Shown: one piece after another, positions 44,987-53,079 of the stretch
How the letters are laid out: the number at the start of each line of letters is the position of its first letter
How positions within the stretch are numbered: the first letter of the stretch is position 1
Assembly: GCA_963704295.1 (NCBI GenBank)
Contig: OY969884.1
Span: 372,001 to 436,000, forward strand
Direction: 5' to 3'
Source: JACCVL01 sp963704295
GTDB taxonomy: Bacteria; Actinomycetota; Actinomycetes; Propionibacteriales; Nocardioidaceae
DNA: 64,000 nucleotides
Translations under genes and position numbers: made by a program
Notes under the pieces: generated by a model
What the model was told of the DNA's origin: nothing
Seen by the model: only the letters and a program-made list of their open reading frames with translations
The model's database searches: none

Positions 44987-46815
44987 ACCGGCGCTGCCTG
45001 ACTGGCGCCACCGATGCGTGCCTGCGCGGCCCAGGACGCGTGCAACCGCGAGTAGACGCCGCCGAGGTCCACCAGGTCGCGGTGCACGCCGCGCTCCACC
45101 AGCTCACCGTCGTCGAAGACGAGGACCTCGTCCGCCGCCTCGGCGGTGCTCAGCCGGTGCGCCACGGTGACCGACGTGCGACCGCGCAGCAGACCGTCCA
45201 GCGCGCGAACCAGCATCGACTCGGTCTGCGGGTCGACGGCGCTGGTCGCCTCGTCCAGGACCAGCAGGTCGGGGTCGGCCAGCGACGCGCGCACCAGCGC
45301 CACGAGCTGGCGCTCGCCGGCAGACAGCGACTCGCCGCGCTGGCCGACCGAGGTGGCGAGCCCGTCCGGCAGCCCGGCGAACCACTCGCCGATGCCCAAC
45401 TCCTCGACGGCGGTGACGAGGTCGGCGTCCGACGCGTCCGGGCGTCCGTAACGGAGGTTCTCGGCCAAGGAGGCGTCGAACAAGAAGCCCTCCTGCGGAA
45501 CCATCACCACCCGCCCGCGCAGCGAGTCGAACGGCACGGCGCGCAGGTCGACCCCACCGACCCGGACCGCGCCGCTGCCGGGGTCCATCAGCCTGGTGAG
45601 CAGCTTGGCGAAGGTGGTCTTGCCCGATCCGGTCTCGCCGACAACGGCGATTCTGCGGCCTGGACCGATCGCCACCTCGACGTCCCGCAGCACCGGCGGC
45701 CCGTCCGGGTAGGCGAACCCGACCTGCTCGAAGTGCACATCGAGCGGACGATCCGGCAGCGGAGTGCCGTCCGGGCCCGGGTCCGAGACGTCGGCCGGGG
45801 TGTCCAGCAGCGCTATCACCCGCCGCCAGGAAGCCACGGCGTTCTGCGCCTCGGTCAGGACCTGGGTCGCCATCTGGACCGGGCCAACCAGCAGCGAGAC
45901 CAGGAAGGCGAAGGCGACCACGGTCCCGATGGTGAGCTGGCCCGCCACGCCGAGCCAGATGCCGACCACCACCACCCCCGCGCTGGCCAGCCCACCGGCC
46001 AGCCCCGCGGAGGCGAACGTCACGGCGACCAGCCGTTGGGCCTCGACCTGTCGGCGGTAGTTGGCCTCGATGGCGGCGTCGACGCGGCGCTGGGTTCGCG
46101 CCTCGATGGCGTGGGCCTTGACCACGGAGGCACCGACCACCGGCTCGGCGATCACCGAGAGCATGTCGCCCACGCTGCGCCGGACGAGACCGTACGCAGC
46201 AGTCATCCGGCTGGTCACAGAGCGGAGCGCGAACACCAACGGCAGGAAGCACACCCACACGACGAGGGTCAGCTCCCACGAGTAGACGAGCATCACCACG
46301 GTCGCCACCAGCGCCTGGCCGATGGAGACGACGAAGAAGACGCCGCCGAACTGCAGGAACAGCGACACCTGGTCGACGTCGCTGGTCACCCGGGACACGA
46401 GCGCCCCCCGCCGCTCGGTGCTCTGGGTCAGCACCGGCAGGTCGTGCACGTGCCGAAACGCCCGGACGCGCAGGTCGGCGAGCCCGTTCTCGCTGGCGAC
46501 GAACAGCCGCACCTTCATCGCGTACGCCGCAACCGCCGTGACCGCGACCACGAGCGCCGCGGCCGAGACGAGGACGATGAGCGCCTGCTTGTCGACGGTC
46601 GTACCGCCGGTCAGGCCGCGGTCGATGGTCTGCTGCACCACGACCGGCACGACCGCCCCGCCGACGGTCGACACCACCGCCAGGGCGAGCGTTCCCCAGA
46701 TCCCGTCCCGGAGCGCCGGCGACTGCTGCAGCCCACGGCGAAGCGTCTGCCAGGCGCCGGCGTCCTCGCCGCTGCCGACTGTGCTGCCGGCGTCGTCCGG
46801 ACGATCGGCGGTCAT
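44983..46815 (-). CDS. ABC exporter half-transporter, catalytic-site subunit
   Basis: A 610-residue fused membrane and ATPase protein (six-helix exporter type I). Residues about 35-325 contain the helices. The nucleotide-binding domain has Walker A VGETGSGKTTFAKLL, signature LSAGERQLVALVRASL (not LSGGQ), Walker B LLVLDEATSAVD with the catalytic Glu, and H-loop VAHRLS with His. Together with its overlapping partner it should form a heterodimer. Substrate is unknown: drug, lipid or peptide. Overlaps hisI by four bases. Confidence 0.92.
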   Translation of the reverse strand: MTADRPDDAGSTVGSGEDAGAWQTLRRGLQQSPALRDGIWGTLALAVVSTVGGAVVPVVVQQTIDRGLTGGTTVDKQALIVLVSAAALVVAVTAVAAYAMKVRLFVASENGLADLRVRAFRHVHDLPVLTQSTERRGALVSRVTSDVDQVSLFLQFGGVFFVVSIGQALVATVVMLVYSWELTLVVWVCFLPLVFALRSVTSRMTAAYGLVRRSVGDMLSVIAEPVVGASVVKAHAIEARTQRRVDAAIEANYRRQVEAQRLVAVTFASAGLAGGLASAGVVVVGIWLGVAGQLTIGTVVAFAFLVSLLVGPVQMATQVLTEAQNAVASWRRVIALLDTPADVSDPGPDGTPLPDRPLDVHFEQVGFAYPDGPPVLRDVEVAIGPGRRIAVVGETGSGKTTFAKLLTRLMDPGSGAVRVGGVDLRAVPFDSLRGRVVMVPQEGFLFDASLAENLRYGRPDASDADLVTAVEELGIGEWFAGLPDGLATSVGQRGESLSAGERQLVALVRASLADPDLLVLDEATSAVDPQTESMLVRALDGLLRGRTSVTVAHRLSTAEAADEVLVFDDGELVERGVHRDLVDLGGVYSRLHASWAAQARIGGASQAAPV

Positions 46816-48626
46816 CGGCCCACTCCGGCGGCCGCAGCGTCGTCGGCGGCGCGCTCGGCGCGCTCCCTAGCCTGTTCGTACGCCTCGACGATGTCGCGGT
46901 ACGCGGGCGAACGCCGCACCAGCTCGTCGTGGGTGCCCCGCAGCGCGATCCGCCCGTCGTCGAGGAAGAGGACCTCGTCGGCCAGGGCGATGGTCGCCTT
47001 GCGGTAGGCGATCAGGACGGTGGTGGGGCCGCCGGCCCCGGTGTGCGCGCGCAGGCCGGCGAGAACCGCGGCCTCGACCTCGGGGTCGACGGCGGACGTG
47101 GCGTCGTCCAGCACCAGCAGCCGGGGGTTGCGGACCAGGGCCCGGGCCAGCGCCAACCGCTGCCGTTGTCCACCGGACAGCGTCGTGCCGCGTTCGCCGA
47201 GCGGCGCGTCGAGACCCTGCGGAAGCGCGGCGACGAACCGGTCCGCCTGCGCGGTGCGCAGCGCCGCCCAGACCTGCTCGTCCGTCAGGTCCGCACCGAG
47301 GGTGACGTTGCCGCGAACGGTGTCGTCGAACAGGAACGTGTGCTGCGGCACCAGCGCGACCGTACCGGCCAGGGCCTCGTGGCTGAGCTCGCGGGCGTCG
47401 CGGCCGCCGAGCAGCACCGCGCCCTCGTCCGGGTCCAGCAGCCGGGTGACCACGGAGACCAGCGTGCTCTTGCCGGAGCCGGTGCGACCGACCAGCGCCA
47501 CCGTGCGGCCGGGCTCGACGGCCAGGTCCAGCCCGCGCAGCACCGGACGGCCCTCGGCGTAGCCGAACCAGAGGTCCCGCAGCTCCAGCCGCACCGGTCC
47601 CGCCCCGTCCAGGCGTCCCTCGCCGTACGGGGTGGAGCCGGTGGCGTCCAGCACCGCACGCACCCGGTCCCAGCCGACCACGCTGCGCGGCAGCTCACCG
47701 AGCACCCACCCGATCGCGCGGACCGGGAACGCGATGACGGTGAACAAGAAGGCGACCTGGACGACGTCACCGGGGTCGGCGGCCCCGCTCTGGACGCGGA
47801 CCACGCCGAGCAGGATGACGAGCAGCACACCGATCGTGGGCAGCGCCTCCAACGCCGGGTCGAAGACGCTGCGCACCCGACCGGCGGCGACGTTCGCGTC
47901 CCGCAACCGTTGCGCGTCGCGCTCGAAGCGCCGGGTCTCCTCGGTCTCGCGACCGAGCGCCTTGACCACCATCGCTCCGTCGAAAGACTCGTGCGCCACG
48001 CCGCTGACGTCCGCGCGCAGCTGCTGGGCCAGCGTGATGCGGGGGGACAGGATCCGCTGATAGCCGACGTTGATGAAGAACAGCAGCGGGAAGACGACCA
48101 GCCCCACCAGGGTGAGCACGAGGTCGGCCATCACCATCGCGACCACCGCGACCACCAGCATCGCGAGGACGCCGACCGCCATCGGCAACGGCATCATCAC
48201 CGCCCAGGCGGCCTCGACGTCGGCGTTGGCGTTGGACAGCAGCTGCCCGGTCGGATGCGCCTGGTGCCAGCGCATCGGCAGCCGCAGGTACTGCCGAGTG
48301 ACGGCCCGCCGGTGGGTGGCCATCAGTCGGAAGTAGACGACGCCGCCCACCAGCCGGCGACCCACGATCCCGAGCGCCCGGCCGATCGCGACGCCGAGGA
48401 ACAGCAGGCTCACCGCCAGCAGGTCCGAGCGGTCGACCACGTCCGCGTCGAAGGCGGGTGTGATCACCTCGTCCGTCGCCCAGCCGAGCACCCAGGCGTC
48501 GGCGACGGTCAGCGCACCGTAGACCAGGCTGCCGATCACGGCCACGGTGAACAGCCGCCACTGCGCCCGGGCACCGTGCGCGATGACCTCGAACCCGCGA
48601 CGGGTCGTGCCTGGGCGGGTGGACAC
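46812..48626 (-). CDS. ABC exporter half-transporter, degenerate-site subunit
   Basis: A 604-residue partner of the preceding subunit. The membrane domain covers about residues 20-310. The ATPase has Walker A VGRTGSGKSTLVSVV, a canonical signature LSGGQRQRLALARAL, but Walker B LLVLDDATSAVD, in which the catalytic Glu is Asp, and an H-loop IAYRKAT with Tyr in place of His. These changes are typical of the non-hydrolysing site in heterodimeric exporters. The GTG has AAGGAG ten bases upstream. It ends overlapping the partner (ATGA). Confidence 0.92.
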   Translation of the reverse strand: MSTRPGTTRRGFEVIAHGARAQWRLFTVAVIGSLVYGALTVADAWVLGWATDEVITPAFDADVVDRSDLLAVSLLFLGVAIGRALGIVGRRLVGGVVYFRLMATHRRAVTRQYLRLPMRWHQAHPTGQLLSNANADVEAAWAVMMPLPMAVGVLAMLVVAVVAMVMADLVLTLVGLVVFPLLFFINVGYQRILSPRITLAQQLRADVSGVAHESFDGAMVVKALGRETEETRRFERDAQRLRDANVAAGRVRSVFDPALEALPTIGVLLVILLGVVRVQSGAADPGDVVQVAFLFTVIAFPVRAIGWVLGELPRSVVGWDRVRAVLDATGSTPYGEGRLDGAGPVRLELRDLWFGYAEGRPVLRGLDLAVEPGRTVALVGRTGSGKSTLVSVVTRLLDPDEGAVLLGGRDARELSHEALAGTVALVPQHTFLFDDTVRGNVTLGADLTDEQVWAALRTAQADRFVAALPQGLDAPLGERGTTLSGGQRQRLALARALVRNPRLLVLDDATSAVDPEVEAAVLAGLRAHTGAGGPTTVLIAYRKATIALADEVLFLDDGRIALRGTHDELVRRSPAYRDIVEAYEQARERAERAADDAAAAGVGR

Positions 48627-48648
48627 GCCGGTTCTACTCCTTGTTCGG

Positions 48649-48727
48649 GGTCAACGGACCGGCTGTCAGCGTACGCGGGGCGCCGCCCCGGCCCCTTCCT
48701 GCGCCGCCCGCCCGGTCAACGGACCGG
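48649..48727. repeat. 14-base direct repeat at the hisF 3' end
   Basis: GGTCAACGGACCGG occurs at 48649-48662 and exactly again at 48714-48727. The second copy contains the hisF stop codon. The repeat sits on the side of the ABC exporter pair that joins hisF, and may mark the junction where that pair entered the his run. Confidence 0.6.
48676..48690 (-). terminator. Short GC hairpin after hisF
   Basis: CGGGGC and GCCCCG with a 3-base loop, 26 bases beyond the hisF stop codon. It could partly end his transcription before the ABC genes. There is no T-run and the stem is short. Confidence 0.35.
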
Positions 48728-49477
48728 ATGACCGGCACCGCGCAGGGCGTTTTTGATCTCCCCGATCCGGAGCGTTCCGAAGTGCAGCACGCTGGCGGCC
48801 AGCACCGCGTCGGCGCCGGCCTCCACGGCGGGGACGAAATGCTCCACAGCGCCGGCACCGCCGCTCGCGACCAGGGGCACCGGGCAGACCGCCCGGACGG
48901 CGGACAGCATCTCCAGGTCGAAGCCGGCCCGGGTGCCGTCGGCGTCCATCGAGTTCAGCAGCACCTCGCCCGCCCCGAGCGCGCAGCCCCGCGCCACCCA
49001 CTCCAGCAGGTCGAGGCCCGCGGAGCGCCGACCGCCGTGGGTCGTGACCTCGTAGCCGCTGGGCTGCTCCGCGGAGCGTCGCGCGTCGACGCTGAGCACG
49101 AGCACCTGCGAGCCGAACCGGTCCGCGATCTCGGCGATGACCGGCGGCCGCTCGACGGCCGCCGTGACCATCGCGACCTTGTCGGCTCCGGCCCGCAGCA
49201 GCCGGTCGACGTCGTCGACGCCACGCACTCCCCCACCCACCGTCAGCGGGATGAACACCTGCTCGGCGGTGCGGGACACCACGTCGTACGTCGTGGCGCG
49301 AGAGTCCGAGGACGCGGTGATGTCGAGGAAGCAGAGCTCGTCGGCACCCTCGGCGTCGTAGACCCGGGCCATCTCGACCGGGTCGCCGGCGTCCCGCAGG
49401 TCGACGAAGTTCACCCCCTTGACCACCCTGCCGTCGAGGACGTCGAGGCAGGGGATCAGCCGGACCGCCAGGCTCAC
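48716..49477 (-). CDS. hisF: Imidazole glycerol phosphate synthase, cyclase subunit
   Basis: A 253-residue TIM barrel that joins PRFAR with ammonia from HisH to form IGP and AICAR. The opening VRLIPCLDVLDGRVVKGVNF carries the first catalytic Asp; FLDITASS, PLTVGGGVRGVDD (phosphate loop), VLSVDARRS, GAGEVLLNSMDADGTRAGFD and LVASGGAGAVEHF complete the barrel. It starts at GTG overlapping the priA stop (GTGA). Confidence 0.96.
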   Translation of the reverse strand: MSLAVRLIPCLDVLDGRVVKGVNFVDLRDAGDPVEMARVYDAEGADELCFLDITASSDSRATTYDVVSRTAEQVFIPLTVGGGVRGVDDVDRLLRAGADKVAMVTAAVERPPVIAEIADRFGSQVLVLSVDARRSAEQPSGYEVTTHGGRRSAGLDLLEWVARGCALGAGEVLLNSMDADGTRAGFDLEMLSAVRAVCPVPLVASGGAGAVEHFVPAVEAGADAVLAASVLHFGTLRIGEIKNALRGAGHPVR

Positions 49478-50211
49478 CCCCGGCTCCCCACGGCCGCGAG
49501 CGCCTGCTCCAGGGTGAAGGCACCGGTGTACAGGGCGGTTCCGATCACCGCACCCTCGACCCCGACCGGGGTCAACGCGGCCAGAGCCCGCAGGTCGTCC
49601 AGCGTGGAGATGCCGCCGGAGGCGACGACCGGCCGGTCGGTCCGGGCACAGACCGAGCGCAGCAGGTCGAGGTTCGGACCGCGCAGCGTGCCGTCCTTGT
49701 CCACGTCGGTGACGACGTACCGCGCACAGCCTGCCCGGTCCAGCCGGTCGAGCACCTCCCAGACGTCACCCCCGTCCCGGGTCCACCCACGGGCTGCCAA
49801 GGTCCGGCCGCGGACGTCCAGTCCGACGGCGACCCGGTCCCCGTGCTCGGCGATGGCGCGCGCGCACCACTGTGGGTCCTCCAGCGCTGCGGTGCCGATG
49901 TTGACCCGGCGGCAGCCGGTGGCGAGCGCGGCACGCAGGCTGTCGTCGTCGCGGATACCTCCGGACATCTCGACGTCGACGTCGACGCTGCGCACCACCT
50001 CGGCCAGCAGGGCCGAGTTGTCCCCGCGCCGGAAGGCGGCGTCGAGGTCGACCAGATGGATCCAGTCCGCTCCGGCCCGCTGCCAGCGCAGCGCCGCCTC
50101 GACGGGGTCGCCGAACACGCGCTCGCTTCCCGCGACCCCCTGCACCAGCTGGACCGCGCGTCCGTCCGAGACGTCGACGGCGGGCAACAGCTGCAGCGGT
50201 GGCGCGGTCAC
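49474..50211 (-). CDS. priA: Bifunctional HisA/TrpF isomerase
   Basis: A 245-residue TIM barrel. In actinobacteria PriA serves both histidine (ProFAR isomerase) and tryptophan (PRA isomerase) synthesis, replacing trpF. Motifs: LLPAVDVSDGRAVQLVQG, WIHLVDLDAAFRRGDN, DVDVEMSGGIRDDDSL, VTDVDKDGTLRGPNLD and VVASGGISTLDDL. The lack of a trpF in this trp run supports the bifunctional reading. Starts at GTG overlapping the transporter stop; stops overlapping hisF. Confidence 0.94.
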   Translation of the reverse strand: MTAPPLQLLPAVDVSDGRAVQLVQGVAGSERVFGDPVEAALRWQRAGADWIHLVDLDAAFRRGDNSALLAEVVRSVDVDVEMSGGIRDDDSLRAALATGCRRVNIGTAALEDPQWCARAIAEHGDRVAVGLDVRGRTLAARGWTRDGGDVWEVLDRLDRAGCARYVVTDVDKDGTLRGPNLDLLRSVCARTDRPVVASGGISTLDDLRALAALTPVGVEGAVIGTALYTGAFTLEQALAAVGSRG

Positions 50212-51125
50212 TGGGGCAGGTCAGGCTCGAGATAGATCACCCGGGCGACCGGTTCCACCGCCCGCACCCGAGCCTCCGCCTCGTCGATCACCCGCACGAT
50301 GTCGGCCCCGGAGGCGGTGGAGGAGACGCCGATCTTGGCCGCCACCAGGAGCTCCTCCGGTCCCAGGTGCAGCGTCCGCATGTGGATGATGGCCGTCACC
50401 TCGTGGTCGTTGCAGGCCAGCAGCGCCTGCTGGATCCGCCGGACCGCCTCGGGGGAGGCGCCCTCGCCGATGAGCAGCGACTTCATCTCGATGGCGAGCA
50501 CCACTGCGATGGTCACGAGCAGGACACCGATCATCGCCGTCCCGGCCGCGTCCCAACGGCCGTCCTCGGTCGCCAACGTCAGGCTGACGCCGAACAGCGC
50601 GAAGATCAGCCCCAGCAGCGCGCCGAGGTCCTCGAGCAGCACGACGGGAAGCTCGGGCGCCTTCGCGGTGCGCACGAAGTCCACCCAGGAGCGGTTGCCC
50701 CGGACCCGGTTGGACTCGACGATCGCGGTCCTGAACGAGTACGTCTCGAGGGCGATCGCCACCACCAGAACGACCACGGGCACCCATTGCCACGACTCGA
50801 TGGGGTGCGGGTCCGCCCACTTGTGCCACGCCTCATATAGCGCGAACAGGCCGCCCACGGTGAACAGCACGACGGCCACGATGAACGCGAAGACGTAGCG
50901 CTCGCGCCCGTAGCCGAACGGGTGTGCGGGGGTAGCGGCCCGTTTGGCGCGCTTGCCTCCGAGCAGCAGCAGTGCCTGGTTGCCCGAGTCCGCGACCGAG
51001 TGGATGGACTCGGCGAGCATGGACGACGAGGACGTCAACGCGAAAGCGACGAACTTGGTGACCGCGATCCCGAGGTTCGCGACCAACGCGGCGACGATCG
51101 CTCTGGTCCCGCCTTCGGCTGCCAC
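50208..51125 (-). CDS. Cation diffusion facilitator transporter
   Basis: A 305-residue CDF-family metal-proton antiporter. The first helices include TSSSSMLAESIHSVADSGNQALLLLG, where His and Asp form half of the metal site. HPFGYGRERYVFAFIVAVVLF follows, and a later helix has LPVVLLEDLGALLGLIFALFG with Glu-Asp. The C-terminal cytoplasmic domain (about residues 215-305) contains IIHMRTLHLGPEELLVAAKI. Metal identity (Zn, Mn, Fe) cannot be deduced. Start is GTG 51125; GTG 51134 is possible. It ends overlapping priA. Confidence 0.88.
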   Translation of the reverse strand: MAAEGGTRAIVAALVANLGIAVTKFVAFALTSSSSMLAESIHSVADSGNQALLLLGGKRAKRAATPAHPFGYGRERYVFAFIVAVVLFTVGGLFALYEAWHKWADPHPIESWQWVPVVVLVVAIALETYSFRTAIVESNRVRGNRSWVDFVRTAKAPELPVVLLEDLGALLGLIFALFGVSLTLATEDGRWDAAGTAMIGVLLVTIAVVLAIEMKSLLIGEGASPEAVRRIQQALLACNDHEVTAIIHMRTLHLGPEELLVAAKIGVSSTASGADIVRVIDEAEARVRAVEPVARVIYLEPDLPQ

Positions 51126-51135
51126 GGCGGTCACC

Positions 51136-51591
51136 CTAGTGCGGGGTCGGTGCCGCCTGCTCCATGACCGCCCGCACCAGGTCCAGGGCCGGCGAGTCGG
51201 CACCGTCGTAGGTGGTCGTCTCGACCGTGGACCCGTCCGCCAGGGTGATCGTCACCCGGTAGGTGATCTGGTCACAGCACGGCGGGGTGCTGCCCGGGTC
51301 GCCGCCCTGGTCGGCGAGCGCTGCCACCTCGGCCGCCCGTTGGATGACCTCCTCGGAGCCGGGGCTGTCCGCCGTCACCTGCACCGACTCCTCGATGCCG
51401 GCGAGCCCTCCGGTGGACTCGACCCGGACCGCCGTGACGGCGGGGCCGACCGGGGTGGCGTCCCCGGTGCCTGCCGAGGCGCCGTCGGCGGCGTCCGCGC
51501 CCTGGTCCGGATCGGCGCACCCCCCGACGGCCAGCAGGACGCCTACGGCGACTGCTGCGCACGATGCTCGCACCGAGCCCGGCCTGGTCAT
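51136..51591 (-). CDS. Small exported lipoprotein, emfourin-like
   Basis: A 151-residue lipoprotein: signal peptide ending VLLAVGGC (cysteine about residue 25), then an Ala/Asp/Gly-rich linker. The mature domain reads VRVESTGGLAGIEESVQV...ITYRVTITLADGSTVETTTYDG, which resembles protealysin-inhibitor (emfourin-type) domains found beside secreted metalloproteases. No protease gene is near, so I treat the family call as tentative. A CC pair at about residues 106-107 is unusual. It sits between hisH and the CDF transporter. Confidence 0.6.
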   Translation of the reverse strand: MTRPGSVRASCAAVAVGVLLAVGGCADPDQGADAADGASAGTGDATPVGPAVTAVRVESTGGLAGIEESVQVTADSPGSEEVIQRAAEVAALADQGGDPGSTPPCCDQITYRVTITLADGSTVETTTYDGADSPALDLVRAVMEQAAPTPH

Positions 51592-51649
51592 GGGGATGCG
51601 ACGCAGCGCTGGGAGGGACGGTTCCCGGAGCGGCGCGAGGCGGCCCGGG

Positions 51650-52285
51650 TCACAGGGTGGCCAGCCAGTTGCGGAGCAGCGCGGCTCCGGCGTCCCCGGA
51701 CTTCTCCGGGTGGAACTGGGTGGCCCACAACGGCCCGTTCTCCACGGCCGCCACCAGCCGGTCGCCGCCGTATGACGTCCAGGCGACCGCGGGGGCGGCG
51801 GTGTGCCGATCGGTCGTCATCGTCCACGAGCGGACTGCGTACGAGTGCACGAAGTAGAACCGTTCGGTCTCGACGCCGGCGAACATCCGGCTACGGGTGA
51901 CGGTCTCGACGGTGTTCCAGCCCATGTGCGGAACCACCTCGGCATGCAGGCGCTCCACCGTGCCCGGCCACTCCCCGCAGCCGGCGGCCGCCTCACCGCG
52001 CTCGACCCCGGTCTCGAACAGCACCTGCATGCCGACGCAGATGCCCAGCACCGGCCGTCCGCCCGCCAGCCGGCGGTCGATCAACCGCGGCCCGTGCACG
52101 GCCTCCAGACCGCGCATGCAGGCGGCGAACGCCCCCACACCCGGCACCACCAGGCCGTCCGCTGCCAGGCCCCGCTCGAACGACGCGGTCAGCTCGACCT
52201 CCGCACCGGCCCGCTCCAGGGCCCGGACGGCGGAGCGAACGTTGCCGAACCCGTAGTCGAGGACGACGACTGCCGGTGCGCTCAC
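51650..52285 (-). CDS. hisH: Imidazole glycerol phosphate synthase, glutaminase subunit
   Basis: A 211-residue class I amidotransferase that supplies ammonia to HisF. Catalytic Cys is in GICVGMQVLFETG; HPEKSGDAG holds the His-Glu pair, and HMGWNTV and FYFVHSYAV are typical of HisH. The start GVxVLDYGFGNVRSAVRALERAG-like opening is clear. GTG 52285 overlaps the stop of the 47-residue membrane peptide gene. Confidence 0.95.
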   Translation of the reverse strand: MSAPAVVVLDYGFGNVRSAVRALERAGAEVELTASFERGLAADGLVVPGVGAFAACMRGLEAVHGPRLIDRRLAGGRPVLGICVGMQVLFETGVERGEAAAGCGEWPGTVERLHAEVVPHMGWNTVETVTRSRMFAGVETERFYFVHSYAVRSWTMTTDRHTAAPAVAWTSYGGDRLVAAVENGPLWATQFHPEKSGDAGAALLRNWLATL

Positions 52286-52425
52286 CCGGTCACCAGCGCC
52301 GCCGTCAGGCTGGCGGCGGCGGCGAGCACGGTCAGGATCACCAGCCAGGCCGGCGCGGTCTGGCTGCGCAGCGACCAGGCGCCGCCGAACAGCAACCCGG
52401 CGAGCACCAGCAACAAGGTGTCCAC
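52282..52425 (-). CDS. 47-residue membrane peptide between hisB and hisH
   Basis: A very short gene starting at GTG 52425: it reads VDTLLLVLAGLLFGGAWSLR, then a short polar turn, then a second hydrophobic helix (LVILTVLAAAASLTAALV) and TGA. The stop overlaps the hisH start (GTGA). Two membrane helices joined by about eight residues are predicted. I recall small peptides of this kind between hisB and hisH in other actinobacteria; the function is unknown. The tight overlap and clean two-helix pattern are the evidence. Confidence 0.65.
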   Translation of the reverse strand: MDTLLLVLAGLLFGGAWSLRSQTAPAWLVILTVLAAAASLTAALVTG

Positions 52426-52464
52426 GTCAGGTCGGCAGCCGCGCGCAGCCGTCGAGTCCAGCCC

Positions 52465-53079
52465 TCACAGCGAGCCCTTCGTGGACGGCACTCCCTGCTC
52501 GCGGGGGTCGAGCGCGACCGCGTCTCGCAGCGCCCGGGCCAGAGCCTTGTACTGCGCCTCGATGACGTGGTGCGGGTCCCGGCCGGTCAGCACCCGGACG
52601 TGGACGGCGATCCCGGCCCGGTGCGCCAGCGTCTCCAGCACGTGCCGGGTGAGCGAGCCGGTGTAGCCGACCGGTCCGCCGATCACGACCAGCTGCTGCC
52701 CGTCGGGCTCACCGGTGTGCACGCAGTACGGCCGCCCCGAGAGGTCGACGGCGCACTGGACGAGGGTCTCGTCCAACGGCACCAGCGCGGCACCGAAGCG
52801 CCGGATCCCGGCCTTGTCCCCCAGCGCCTGGCGGAGCGCGTCGCCCAGCGCGATGGCGGTGTCCTCCACCGTGTGGTGGGCGTCGACGGCGGTGTCCCCG
52901 TCGGCGTGCACGGTGAGGTCGAACAGCGCATGCCGGCACAGCGACTGGAGCATGTGGTCGTAGAACGGGACCTGGGTGGAGACCTCGGCGCGCCCGGAGC
53001 CGTCGAGGTCGAGCTCGACGAGCACCTTGGACTCGCTCGTGGCCCGCTCGACCCGGCTGGTCCGCGGGTTGCGGCTCAT
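52465..53079 (-). CDS. hisB: Imidazoleglycerol-phosphate dehydratase
   Basis: A 204-residue manganese enzyme that makes imidazole-acetol phosphate; monofunctional, without the phosphatase domain of enterobacteria. Metal-binding histidines occur in FYDHMLQSLCRHALFDL, DAHHTVEDTAIALG and DPHHVIEAQYKALARAL. SRVERATSESKVLVELDLDG is the usual start. ATG 53079 overlaps the hisC stop (ATGA). Confidence 0.96.
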   Translation of the reverse strand: MSRNPRTSRVERATSESKVLVELDLDGSGRAEVSTQVPFYDHMLQSLCRHALFDLTVHADGDTAVDAHHTVEDTAIALGDALRQALGDKAGIRRFGAALVPLDETLVQCAVDLSGRPYCVHTGEPDGQQLVVIGGPVGYTGSLTRHVLETLAHRAGIAVHVRVLTGRDPHHVIEAQYKALARALRDAVALDPREQGVPSTKGSL

